Source of the DNA: Chloroflexota bacterium
GTDB taxonomy: Bacteria; Chloroflexota; Anaerolineae; B4-G1
Direction: 5' to 3'
Length of the DNA stretch: 27,115 nucleotides
Assembly (NCBI GenBank): GCA_024232355.1
Contig: JAAEPW010000062.1
Span: 1 to 27,115 of the forward strand
Numbering within the stretch: position 1 is the stretch's first letter; each line of letters begins with the position of its first letter. A program made the position numbers and the translations under genes. Below are positions 7,601 through 14,960 of this stretch, in pieces. The notes under the pieces are model-generated. The model did not search any database, was not told where the DNA came from, and saw nothing but the letters and a program-made list of their open reading frames with translations.

Positions 7601-10358
7601 CGAGTCCCGCCGGTGGACACGTCGCAGCAGCGGCATCAGCATCGCCGCCGACCGCGAGAGTTACGCGCCGGGCGACACCGCGCAACTGGTCATCGAATCC
7701 ACTTGGAGCGGTCCCGCCCTGCTCACCTTTGAACGCGGCACCACCCGCCGCGAGCAGTTGATCGAACTCACCGCCCCCCTCACTCTGGTTGAGGTGCCCA
7801 TCCAGCCCGACGACGCGCCCAATATTTTCATCACCGTCAACGCGTGGCAGGAGCGGAACACCACCCTCACCCCGGATATGTACGTCAGCCAGCCCGATAG
7901 CCAACTACACACTGCCAGCGTGGAACTGCGCGTGCCCGTCACCGACAAGACACTGCACGTCGTCATCACACCGGACCAGCCAACCTACGCCCCCCGCGAA
8001 GAGGCCACCTTTACCGTTCGCGTCACCAACGCCCGCGGCGACCCGGTCTCTGCCGAGGTCTCCTTGGCCCTGGTGGACGAGGCCATCTTTAGCTTGAGCG
8101 ACGACATGTCTGGCCCCATCCACGACGCGTTCTATTTTGAGCGGGCGCACATCGTGCGCACCTACGATGGGATGGCGCTCCGTCGCCATTTACCGGGAGG
8201 CGGCAGGGGGGGCGGTGGCGGCGGTGATGGGGGCCTCGGCGCTAATCCTCGCAGCGACTTTCCCGATACCGCCGCTTGGTACCCCGTCCTGTATACCGAC
8301 TCGAACGGAGAGGTCGCCATCACCTTGACCTTGCCGGACAGCCTGACCAGTTGGCGGCTCACGGCCAAAGCGACCACTGCCGATACCCAAGTCGGTGAGG
8401 CCATCGCCAACGTTCTGACCCAGCAAGAAATCATCGTGCGCCCCATCTTGCCCCGCAGCCTGACGGACGGCGACAGCGTGCAGATATCGGCCATCGTCCA
8501 CAACTATGGCGATCAGGCCCGCTATGTCAAGGTCTCTATCGCCAGCGACTTGCTAGATATCCAAGCACCGGTCACCCAGACTATCCGGCTGGCCTCTGGA
8601 GCACAACGCATCGTAGGCTGGTCGGCCACGGCGCAGGAAGCGGGCGAGGCCACGGTCACCGTCTGGGCGGCCCTGCACTTGCCGTCCAGGACAAGTGCGG
8701 CAGGCCAGGCCGGGGACGCCGTCCAGTTAACGCTGCCCATCCGACCATTGGCCGTGCCTGACGTGGAAAGCCAGGTCGGTGCATTCAGCGGCGAGCTGAT
8801 CACAAAGGTGCGCCTGCCCGCAGAGGCCCTCGATTTGAGCAGCGTCAGGATCGAACTCAACCGTTCCATCGCTGGCAGCCTGTTCAACGGGCTGGAATAC
8901 CTCACCGGCTACCCTTACGGCTGCGTCGAACAAACGATGAGCCGTGCCCTGCCCAACGCCGTCGTTGGCCGGGCCTTTCACCAACTGGGCATCGGCAATC
9001 CGACCCTGCAGGCCGATCTGCCTCCCAAGATCAACGCCGGCATCCAACGGCTCTATGGCTTTCAGCACAACGACGGCGGCTGGGGCTGGTGGTACGACGA
9101 CGCCACCAACGATTACCAGACGGCCTGGGTTGTCTTTGGCCTGGCGGTCACCGCCGAGGCGGGCCACGAGGTAGACCCCGACGTCATCGAGCGCGGCACC
9201 GACTGGCTGGCCGAGCACCTGGATGAGATGGACATCCGCACCCGCGCCTATGCCCTGTACAGCATGGCGGTTGCCGGTCACGGCGACCTAGCGGCTGCCC
9301 ACGATCTCTTGACCGACCTGACTGAACTGGACACTTTTAGCCAGGCAGCGCTGGCGTTGGCCCTGTACGAGATGGGCGCGACAGATGAGGCTGACGAGGT
9401 CCTGGACGTTCTGGTAGAGACCGCCGTCGTTACCGAGAACGGACGGGTCTATTGGCCCAACTCGGACCACGACGGCTACTATCACCACAAGACGATGGCC
9501 TCCACCACGCGCAGCACGGCCCTGGCCTTGAGCGCTTTCACCCGCATCCGTCCGGGCCACGAACTGGAATCCGGCGTCGTCCGCTGGCTGATGGCTCACC
9601 GGCGGCGACAGGGCTGGGGCACCACCAACGAGACCTCCTTTGCCATTCTTGCCCTGACCGACCATCTGCTGGCGACCGAGTTCGCCACCGCCAATACCCT
9701 TTACAGCGTGGAATTGAATGGTCAAGTCATCATCAGCGGCACGCTGGGCCGGGGGGAGCCGGCCGTCAGCCTGGAGATTCTGGCCGATCAGATGAAGCGC
9801 GGCCTCAACCGCATCCGCATCCAGCAGAGCGGCGAGGGGCAGCTTTATTACGTCATCAGCAGCCAGATCTACCTCCCCGAAGCGCAGATCGAGGCCGCTG
9901 GCAACATCCAAATCTCCCGCACTTACAAAGATGCCCAAACACAGCGGCGCATCAACCGGGTGGAGCCTGGCCAACTGGTGCAGGTCCACTTGCAAGTGAC
10001 ACTGCCCGACGACGGATTCTACATCATCGTGGAGGACAATCTGCCCGGCGGGCTGGAGCCGCTTAACGAAAATCTGAATACTACCAGCCACAAAGCCAGT
10101 GTGCATGAGGACCCGCATTACTACTGGCAAGAGTACGGCTACAATCACAAGGAGATACACGGCGACCGGGTCAGTTTCTTTATTACCGAACTGGGCAAGG
10201 GACAGCACACATTTAGCTATCTCGCCCGCGCCACCCACGAGGGTGAGTTCGTCGCTATGCCCGTCGAGGCCTACGCGATGTACGATCTGACCACCTGGGG
10301 CCGTTCTGCCAGCAACGTGGTGACGGTTGATGCGGAGGTGCGTGCCCACGGATTTTAG
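4608..10358 (+). CDS. Alpha-2-macroglobulin family lipoprotein with intact thioester
   Basis: A 1916-residue lipoprotein: N-terminal signal with lipobox LAAC (acylated Cys at about residue 23). Bacterial A2Ms trap attacking proteases by bait cleavage and thioester coupling. Four SbsA-type Ig-like (Big_5) repeats occupy about 60-435, each starting with a phrase like 'I.L.F..PM'. An MG2-type domain with YTDRPIYRPGQTV begins near 663. A Gly-rich loop lies near 1196-1210, just before the A2M signature (WYPVLYTDSNGEV). The thioester motif GCVEQ is at 1438-1442 (C1439, Q1442), followed by the alpha/alpha TED domain rich in GWGWW-type motifs, and a C-terminal beta domain about 1700-1916. AGGAGG precedes the ATG. 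Many bacterial A2M genes pair with penicillin-binding protein 1C; none is next to it here, which makes a solitary defence or adhesion role an open question. Confidence 0.9.
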   Translation: MSRRTVFLISLFLLIITILLAACDKTPTLLTRKSPLPAAISFRSPIPTPLGAQIASTADLNNLPPSAPIILNFNQPMNPDSTTSPLHISPVVDGKLIWNKIHTKLVFTPASDLDVGQHYLVYLDQALESAAGSTFARPPQWRVQVMSAPKVLEKQVDTSLNQRRPKIQLRFDRAMDHESVADALDVEPDVPFNMSWDDKILTIEPLEPHIPGTYYHFILRQTATDLYGLALPQEYRWGYHLDGLIEHTVWPVRDGDTSTPLVIRFNYPMNVPSVKRALAIEPAIEGDLTWNDTGTIATITPIAPLPNETEYAIHLDGLLLDAHGDELPPVDPLHFTTPPPILSIRRQGKDTHPNAIIEVIFDRLMDPASTEDAFQVTPALPGSFEWRETTLIFQADSGYLTEYTTYTVTIGTDADGLDGNPILQESYTWSFHTTQFQDLATFGWGPNAQVLDVDGRRAIQFQVSQAHPATLTFELYRLSLNQFLDRYTSGFRGVAGREDRPVSTEGTTLARQWQIETSQSNKQYVNINEVIIPADVPPGLYVLNLNAGHLNDQLILLLTRNTIALKQAEGQIAAWVSNVNGESVRGIEVSVYARDGQLVSQGYTDQNGVYRTAIRRDPQPLIVVARDGSDVTATGLSNEWRSTGSQWWGWWRPAPKALDWATYIYTDRPIYRPGQTVSFKGIVRQDDDAVLGLPAAETPITVRVRDARDNVVQTIELVTNHFGTVDGEFTIAEGAMLGDYAIEIVVNGESHHQAFKVQDYRKPDYQVSVTTDAEKYIAGQEIAVTVDAGYFFGKPLPNARLVIRQYELGERYWWDESSEDPYIWYQSNRSEINGTTDANGHFTFTLDAALGHNSRQVHWRSSLSRSTWGIEVTADDGSRQTVSSFAVVQVFDGAEKVRLNTGGYFKTPDQPFTVRATASTIFDEPASGRSLRLQLRRYDSDTNDYTIVLQSVDLTTDNQGQAALPFTVEEPGYYQLYLSGTDDLGNELSHTSWLYVFGESRRWTRRSSGISIAADRESYAPGDTAQLVIESTWSGPALLTFERGTTRREQLIELTAPLTLVEVPIQPDDAPNIFITVNAWQERNTTLTPDMYVSQPDSQLHTASVELRVPVTDKTLHVVITPDQPTYAPREEATFTVRVTNARGDPVSAEVSLALVDEAIFSLSDDMSGPIHDAFYFERAHIVRTYDGMALRRHLPGGGRGGGGGGDGGLGANPRSDFPDTAAWYPVLYTDSNGEVAITLTLPDSLTSWRLTAKATTADTQVGEAIANVLTQQEIIVRPILPRSLTDGDSVQISAIVHNYGDQARYVKVSIASDLLDIQAPVTQTIRLASGAQRIVGWSATAQEAGEATVTVWAALHLPSRTSAAGQAGDAVQLTLPIRPLAVPDVESQVGAFSGELITKVRLPAEALDLSSVRIELNRSIAGSLFNGLEYLTGYPYGCVEQTMSRALPNAVVGRAFHQLGIGNPTLQADLPPKINAGIQRLYGFQHNDGGWGWWYDDATNDYQTAWVVFGLAVTAEAGHEVDPDVIERGTDWLAEHLDEMDIRTRAYALYSMAVAGHGDLAAAHDLLTDLTELDTFSQAALALALYEMGATDEADEVLDVLVETAVVTENGRVYWPNSDHDGYYHHKTMASTTRSTALALSAFTRIRPGHELESGVVRWLMAHRRRQGWGTTNETSFAILALTDHLLATEFATANTLYSVELNGQVIISGTLGRGEPAVSLEILADQMKRGLNRIRIQQSGEGQLYYVISSQIYLPEAQIEAAGNIQISRTYKDAQTQRRINRVEPGQLVQVHLQVTLPDDGFYIIVEDNLPGGLEPLNENLNTTSHKASVHEDPHYYWQEYGYNHKEIHGDRVSFFITELGKGQHTFSYLARATHEGEFVAMPVEAYAMYDLTTWGRSASNVVTVDAEVRAHGF

Positions 10359-10391
10359 AACTCTGACTGTCCGAACTGCGAGGAAACGTGT

Positions 10392-10712
10392 ATGACAGAA
10401 TACGTGACAATAGTCATCCATGTGCCCATCGAATATACTCAGGCCGTACAAGCAGCGATGTGCGACGCTGGCGCTGGCACGGTAGACGATGGGCACTATG
10501 ATCGAGTCACGTACGTCACGCAATGTGTGGGCCGGTATCGTGTCTTGGACAAAGCCTGGGATAAAGCCGGGGCATCGGGTGAGGAATACGAGACCAACGT
10601 GAGTCGCATCGAGACCATCTGCCGTAAGGAACGAATTGAGACTGTTATCCAAGCCATCGTCAAGGCTCACCCCTACGAAACACCGGCCATTGCTATATCT
10701 ATCCTACACTGA
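10392..10712 (+). CDS. Stand-alone YqfO/NIF3-associated domain protein
   Basis: A 106-residue cytoplasmic protein resembling the CutA/PII-like insert domain found in YqfO-type NIF3 proteins. The support is the opening 'MTEYVTIVIHVPIEYTQAV', the central 'GAGTVDDGHYDRVTYVTQ' (cut here for length) and the closing HPYETPAIAI, which matches the family's HPYE.P...I signature. The metal-binding NIF3 core itself is missing, so this is the free-standing version. A weak GAGGAAA site lies before the ATG. It follows the A2M gene by 33 bases and may be co-transcribed. The molecular function of this domain is not established. Confidence 0.75.
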   Translation: MTEYVTIVIHVPIEYTQAVQAAMCDAGAGTVDDGHYDRVTYVTQCVGRYRVLDKAWDKAGASGEEYETNVSRIETICRKERIETVIQAIVKAHPYETPAIAISILH

Positions 10713-10866
10713 CCGGTGAGTACAAGTATTGGGAAGATTGAATCATTTGCAAAGGGCGTTGTACGGTCCCACACTGATGGGACTGAATTGCACTGCGCTA
10801 GGTTGCCGACCCAAGATGACAGTCAGTTCTTGACCGCATAAGCGTCCAAGATATCGATATTGTGCA

Positions 10867-10894
10867 TTGTGCCTAGTATTATTTGTGGTAGAAT
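10867..10894 (+). promoter_or_regulatory. Candidate promoter for the DsbA-cyclophilin gene
   Basis: TTGTGC (10867-10872) and TAGAAT (10889-10894) are spaced by 16 bases. The implied start point is near 10901, followed by CAAGGAGG (10911-10918) and the ATG at 10924. This independent promoter supports the gene being expressed despite its in-frame UGA. Confidence 0.45.
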
Positions 10895-10923
10895 ATCGCT
10901 TATCTTGAGACAAGGAGGCTACT

Positions 10924-12234
10924 ATGCGCAAATTTGCGCTCTTACTAATTGCTCTGGTATTGGGACTAGCCGGATGCGGTGTGGAGTTGCCGAGCCCGGT
11001 GCCCACAACTGTTCCAACGACGGCGCCAACGTCCCCACCGCCACCTACAGCTGTTCCGGAGGAGGGTGTTGTTGAACCTCCCACAAGCGAGGCCGAATCT
11101 CCTGCGAGCGAACCGGTCCCAGCCGGCTCGGCTGCTTGCGTGGCGATGCCGTTCGACTTTCCGGTCGAATCTCGTATTCCGTCGATCTCGGAGGACGATC
11201 ACACGCACGGTCCATCCGATGCTTCGATCACCATCATAGAGTACGCCGACTTTCAATGACCCGGCTGCGCAGCGATGTCCACGCTGCGAATGTATCTGGA
11301 AGATACATACGGTGAAGATTTTCAATCTGCTTTTCGTCACTTTCCATTGAGTTTCCACGACAATGCCACCATTACGGCCGAAGCCACTGAAGCTGCTGGA
11401 GCCCAGGGCAAGTTTTGGGAAATGCACGACCTGATCTTTGAGCGTCAACAACAGTGGACCCAGCTTTCAGAGAGCGCGGTGCAGGCCGAGTTGGTTTCGT
11501 ACGCCGAAGAATTGGGGCTAGATGCCGAGCGTTTCTCTCAAGATCTGAGCGACCATGTCTACTTGGATAGGGTCAATACCGACGCTCAGGTTGCTCAGAT
11601 GTCCGGCTTACCTGGTACTCCAAGTTATATCATCAACGGCGTGGTCTATCCCACAAATGAATTCGGGCTTCATCCTACGCAGATCACGGCTTTTATTGAC
11701 CTGCTCAAGCTAAAAGACCGCATGTATGCCACGCCGCCGCCACAAGTTATAGATCCAGACAAGGACTATATAGCGACGATCCGCACCGAACACGGTGACA
11801 TTGTCATTGAATTGTACGCCGATCAAGTCCCTGTGAACGTGAACAGTTTCGTCTTTTTGGCGCAAGACGGGTGGTATGATGGCGTGACTTTCCATCGCGT
11901 CCTACCTGGCTTTGTGGCTCAAGCTGGTGATCCCACCGGGAGTGGTATAGGTGCCCCAGGTTATCGCTGTGATGACGAGATCGTTCCGGCGTTTACCTAT
12001 GATGGGCCAGGAGTAGTCGGAATGGCCAGTGGTGGACCTGGTACCAGCAGCATCGGCAGCCAGTTCTTTATCACCTACGACGCTCTTCCACAACTCGATG
12101 GTAACTATACCATCATCGGACGGGTTATTGAGGGTATGGATGCTGCCGACAGCATCACTCCCCGTGATCCAGGTCAGGGCAACGTTCTACCGCCAGGTGA
12201 CGTTATCGAAACAATCCTGATTGAAGAACGCTAG
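10924..12234 (+). CDS. Selenocysteine-type DsbA-like/cyclophilin fusion lipoprotein
   Basis: Read through a UGA at 11257-11259, this gives one 436-residue protein in a single frame. The signal peptide has lipobox LAGC (Cys18). A Pro/Thr linker (about 22-70) leads to a DsbA/thioredoxin-fold domain (about 95-265). The UGA sits at residue 112 in 'EYADFQ-U-PGC', exactly where relatives carry the first Cys of CPxC; C115 is the resolving Cys and P233 (GTPS) the cis-proline. A cyclophilin-type peptidyl-prolyl isomerase domain fills about 282-435, with FHRV (R325) and QFFI (380-383) conserved and the usual His after LDG replaced by Tyr. It should act outside the membrane in thiol exchange and prolyl isomerisation. 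AAGGAGG precedes the ATG. The alternative is a nonsense-broken pseudogene, but the rest is well conserved and a stem-loop follows the UGA. Confidence 0.8.
11257..11288 (+). promoter_or_regulatory. UGA codon with candidate bacterial SECIS hairpin
   Basis: UGA at 11257-11259 is followed by CGCAGCG (11268-11274) and CGCTGCG (11282-11288), a perfect 7-bp stem with a 7-base loop AUGUCCA. The loop begins 16 bases after the UGA, close to the spacing in the E. coli fdhF SECIS. The hairpin lies inside coding sequence, as bacterial SECIS elements do. The loop lacks a G in its first two positions, so the fit to the E. coli consensus is imperfect. Confidence 0.65.
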
Positions 12235-12254
12235 TTCAAAGAAACAATTCATTA

Positions 12255-12319
12255 CCGGACACTTTTTTGCGCGGATCGAGTCTCCAAGAGACAAAATTTC
12301 GTGGCAAAAAAGTGTCCGG
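12255..12319. repeat. Long inverted repeat with nested hairpin
   Basis: CCGGACACTTTTTTGC (12255-12270) and its exact complement (12304-12319) form 16-bp perfect arms. The 33-base centre carries a second hairpin, GTCTC-CAA-GAGAC (12280-12292). It begins 20 bases after the selenoprotein-type gene stop. It may terminate that transcript, although the T-run is inside the stem. The arms also resemble the terminal repeats of a tiny MITE, but no clean target-site duplication is visible. Confidence 0.65.
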
Positions 12320-12388
12320 GTTACTATTCATCCTCCCACATGTTTGAGTGCGTTTCAATTGAGCATTCAAGCATATCAAACAGTAACC
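12319..12388 (+). promoter_or_regulatory. Possible structured leader of the PrsW-like gene
   Basis: GGTTACT (12319-12325) pairs with AGTAACC (12382-12388). Inside, TTGAGTGC (12344-12351) can pair with GCATTCAA (12363-12370) with one G-U pair. The fold ends about 50 bases before the ATG at 12442. No known riboswitch family was recognised. Confidence 0.3.
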
Positions 12389-12441
12389 TGCGGGAAAATA
12401 ACCCAAGCAATAACGTACCAGTCGCAAAAGGGGTAAAAGAG

Positions 12442-13653
12442 ATGCATCAACGCACACTGTGGCTCGTCTTTGGTGTCCTGGGTGGGGCTCTCATCCTGTT
12501 GGGCTGCGGAGGCGGACTGCTATCAGCAGTGTTTGTTCTCTCTAGTGGAGATACATTGACTGTCAGTGACACACTGCCTATAGCAGGCATAATAGGCTGG
12601 GGTCTTGGGTTTGGTATCCCGGTGATAGTACACAGTTGGGCCGCTTGGCAGATGCGCCCCTCACGACCCTTTGCTCCATCTCGTGTCTGGCTGATGTGGC
12701 TTGCGTGGGTACTCTTGGTCGGCCTGGGAGCAGTGATCAGTTCAGCATCTCTGGTTCCAACTTGGTTATTGCCTCCCGTTCACGTTTTAGCAATGTCCCT
12801 TCCGCCATTGATCGTACTCTGGCTGGTGGGAAAAGCATTGGGCGGGGCTGGAGGCTCCTGGCGAGAAGTCATTGCCAACGTAACTGGTGGCGGCACCGTA
12901 GGTTTTTTGAGTGCTTTGGTTAGCGAGGGATTGGTTGCGTTCGCACTCGTTATCGTTGTAACTATTGTAATGCTGATGACACCTAATGGGACAGATCAGG
13001 TTGCTGTGCTCGCAAAACAACTGCAAGATCCAGCTTTTTTATCAGACTCGACAAATCTGATCAGGCTGCTACTCTCACCAATCATTGCCATTGCCACATT
13101 CGGGATGCTCACCATCCCTGTTCCACTGATAGAGGAGATTTTCAAGACGTTGGCGGCCGGTGTGGTAGCACGTTGGGCTCGTCCAAACCCAGCGCGTGCT
13201 TTCTTGTGGGGCATAGCCGGTGGGGCCGGGTTTGCGCTGGTGGAGAACGTCTTTAATGGCTCACTGGGCGGGACTGAAGGTTGGGCTTTGGGAGCTGTGG
13301 CCCGCTTTGGCGCGACAATGATGCACTGCGCCACCGGTGGATTGGTCGGCTGGGGTTGGGGGCAACTCTGGAGCAAACGACGTCCCTTGCGTCTGTTGGG
13401 ATCGTTTATTGTCGCTGTGATCATTCATGGGATATGGAATGCCATTACTGTGAGCGCTGTACTTTTGAGCGCCAGTGTGCTGATCCACGGAGAAAATAGC
13501 ATTTGGCCCGCTATTGCTGGTCTGGGAACGTTGATTGTTCTAGGGGGGCTAGGACTATTGAGTGTGACCTTTATCTTTGCACTCCCCCTGGTCGGACGGA
13601 AATTAGCAGCAGATACAAAACAACTCCAGATCGAAACTACTGATCTGGAGTAA
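12442..13653 (+). CDS. PrsW-like intramembrane metalloprotease
   Basis: A 403-residue polytopic membrane protein with about 8-10 hydrophobic segments. It carries the motif set of the PrsW family: EEIFK (EExxK), FALVENVF (FxxxEN), a His in the MMHCATG segment and HGIWN near the C terminus. These residues would bind the catalytic metal within the membrane. PrsW of Bacillus subtilis cleaves the anti-sigma factor RsiW; the substrate here is unknown, and no sigma/anti-sigma pair is in the window. The start at 12442 is preferred over an in-frame GTG at 12301, which falls inside the inverted repeat and would add a non-hydrophobic leader. A GGGG-containing purine stretch precedes the ATG. It converges with the DedA gene. 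Confidence 0.8.
   Translation: MHQRTLWLVFGVLGGALILLGCGGGLLSAVFVLSSGDTLTVSDTLPIAGIIGWGLGFGIPVIVHSWAAWQMRPSRPFAPSRVWLMWLAWVLLVGLGAVISSASLVPTWLLPPVHVLAMSLPPLIVLWLVGKALGGAGGSWREVIANVTGGGTVGFLSALVSEGLVAFALVIVVTIVMLMTPNGTDQVAVLAKQLQDPAFLSDSTNLIRLLLSPIIAIATFGMLTIPVPLIEEIFKTLAAGVVARWARPNPARAFLWGIAGGAGFALVENVFNGSLGGTEGWALGAVARFGATMMHCATGGLVGWGWGQLWSKRRPLRLLGSFIVAVIIHGIWNAITVSAVLLSASVLIHGENSIWPAIAGLGTLIVLGGLGLLSVTFIFALPLVGRKLAADTKQLQIETTDLE
13624..13650 (-). terminator. Terminator embedded in the 3' end of the PrsW-like gene
   Basis: CTCCAGATC (13624-13632) and GATCTGGAG (13642-13650) form a 9-bp perfect stem within the last codons of the convergent gene. Read on the minus strand the stem is followed by TTGTTTTG, a passable U-tract, so it would stop transcripts leaving the DedA gene. 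On the plus strand the next bases are TAAAATT, and a T6 run comes only later. Confidence 0.5.
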
Positions 13654-13686
13654 AATTCCCTGCTAACTTTTTTGGCTCGGCTCGAT

Positions 13687-14349
13687 CTAGCCTTCCGTCT
13701 CCAATTTTGACTCTTGCATTTCCTTCCGAGCTTTTAGTGCTTCTACTATTGCCGGAATGACCGAGAGAACGATAATGGCGACTATGACCAGTTCAAAGTT
13801 TTCCTGGACAATCGGGATATTGCCAAAAAAGTAGCCCAACGCTGTGAAAAGACCCACCCAGACGATACCGCCGATGATATTCCAGCGGATAAAGAACCCA
13901 TAAGTCATCTGGCTGACTCCGGCCACGAACGGCGCAAAGGTACGGATAAAGGGTACGAAACGTGCCATAAAGATCGTCTTGCCACCGTGCTTTTCGAAAA
14001 AGGCGTGTGTGCGCTCCATATACTCTTTTTTGATCCATTTGACTTCGCCCGTGTAGGCCTTGGCCCCCACCCGGTGGCCAATCCAATAGTTAACGGTATC
14101 CCCGGCAATCGCGGCAATGGAGAGCAAAACAAACAGCATCCAAGGATTGAGTGAGCCGCGCGCCGCGAACGTAGCGGCTGCAAAGATAAGCGAATCGCCC
14201 GGTAAAAAGGGCGTCACAACTACACCAGTTTCTAAAAAAATGATGATAAAAAGCAGCGCCAGGGTCCAGTCTCCGTAGCGAGCGATGATATCGTTCAGAT
14301 AAACGTCTACGTGCAAGACGAAATCTATGATTTTCCGGATAATGTCCAC
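13687..14349 (-). CDS. DedA family membrane protein
   Basis: A 220-residue polytopic protein of the DedA/SNARE-associated (VTT) family, members of which move or flip polyprenyl phosphate and phospholipids and support membrane homeostasis. Typical phrases are visible: 'FLETGVVVTPFLPGDSLIF' in the first hydrophobic block, AAIAGDTVNYWIGHRVG, then HGGKTIFMARFVPFIRTFAPFVAG with the conserved basic residues (cut here to family motifs). Start is GTG at 14349, with AAGGAG seven bases upstream on the minus strand. It is divergent from the roadblock/V4R cluster and convergent with the PrsW-like gene. Transport of undecaprenyl phosphate would fit the glycan genes further right, but that link is inference. 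Confidence 0.9.
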   Translation of the reverse strand: MDIIRKIIDFVLHVDVYLNDIIARYGDWTLALLFIIIFLETGVVVTPFLPGDSLIFAAATFAARGSLNPWMLFVLLSIAAIAGDTVNYWIGHRVGAKAYTGEVKWIKKEYMERTHAFFEKHGGKTIFMARFVPFIRTFAPFVAGVSQMTYGFFIRWNIIGGIVWVGLFTALGYFFGNIPIVQENFELVIVAIIVLSVIPAIVEALKARKEMQESKLETEG

Positions 14350-14430
14350 AAATTTACTCCTTATTTTAGAATATTACGGCAAATGCAGGCGGTGATTATA
14401 CCACAGCAAAGATGAGTGGCAAGTGTGCAT

Positions 14431-14459
14431 TTGACAATTTACATTATGTGTGGTAACCT
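14431..14459 (+). promoter_or_regulatory. Candidate promoter of the roadblock/V4R operon
   Basis: A consensus TTGACA (14431-14436) is followed after 17 bases by TAACCT (14454-14459). It is the best -35 match in the window and lies about 60 bases before the first roadblock ATG, in the gap between divergent genes. Confidence 0.45.
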
Positions 14460-14521
14460 CAACGCATGCGTGCCATTCTAAACACATCATCACCAAGAGT
14501 CAATATGTCAAGGAGGCAGTA

Positions 14522-14899
14522 ATGGCAGAGACATCCCGAACCAAACGTCTGGAGGATCGGTTAAAAGATATGCAGAACACACCAGACATTGAAGCTGCTG
14601 TCTTGGTAAGTGTGGATGGGTTGCCCATAGCATCATCTCTCCCAGGAGGGATCGAAGAAGATCGAGTCTCCGCGATGTCTGCTGCGATGCTTTCTCTGGG
14701 TGAGCGCATTGCCAGCGAGTTGGGGCGGGGGGAGCTGGACGAGGTGTACGTGAGGGGAAAGAAAGGCTATGTAATTCTTCGAGATGTTGGCGAGGAGGCA
14801 GTCCTGACTGTGCTGGCTCGTGAACAGGCCAAACTGGGTTTGCTATTTTTGGAGACGCGCCGTGCGTCTGAAGAGTTGACCAAAATCCTGGGAGCTTAG
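14522..14899 (+). CDS. Roadblock/LC7 domain protein, copy 1
   Basis: A 125-residue roadblock/LC7 (MglB-like) protein. Such proteins dimerise and regulate small GTPases or act as signalling scaffolds. The fold is supported by 'AAVLVSVDGLPIASSLPGG', a short helix MSAAMLSLGERIASELG and a second beta sheet YVILRDVGEEAVLTVLA. The ATG at 14522 has AAGGAGG five bases upstream; the frame extends to 14450 but without a better site. It is the first gene of the duplicated module and is followed by a V4R protein. No partner GTPase of the MglA type is in the window. A 140-base block is identical to copy 2. Confidence 0.85.
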   Translation: MAETSRTKRLEDRLKDMQNTPDIEAAVLVSVDGLPIASSLPGGIEEDRVSAMSAAMLSLGERIASELGRGELDEVYVRGKKGYVILRDVGEEAVLTVLAREQAKLGLLFLETRRASEELTKILGA

Positions 14900-14960
14900 C
14901 GTTTTTCAGAAATATTTTTGACACGTATTTCCCAAGTGAAAAAACTATGGTGACGCACGA

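Noticed and set aside
6639..7904. A 421-codon open frame on the minus strand inside the A2M gene
   Set aside because: It lies wholly opposite a well-supported coding frame, has low-complexity Gly/Ala/Val content and no recognisable domain; it is a by-product of G+C-rich codon use.
9452..10066. A 204-codon plus-strand frame in the A2M gene
   Set aside because: It is an alternative frame of the A2M C-terminal region with Arg/Pro/His-rich shadow composition.
9288..10670. A 460-codon minus-strand frame covering the A2M end and the YqfO-type gene
   Set aside because: It is antisense to two recognised genes, lacks a ribosome site and family motifs.
10766..10783. GTCCCA/TGGGAC hairpin in the gap before the DsbA-cyclophilin gene, as a terminator
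   Set aside because: The stem is only 6 bp and no T-run follows, so it is too weak to call.
11257..11259. UGA as an ordinary nonsense mutation in the DsbA-cyclophilin gene
   Set aside because: Not excluded, but chance placement exactly on the attacking Cys, with a perfect stem-loop in SECIS position and no other lesion in the frame, makes recoding more likely.
12301..12441. GTG at 12301 as start of the PrsW-like protein
   Set aside because: It falls within the inverted repeat, has no ribosome site and would add 47 residues atypical for the family; ATG 12442 begins a normal membrane helix.
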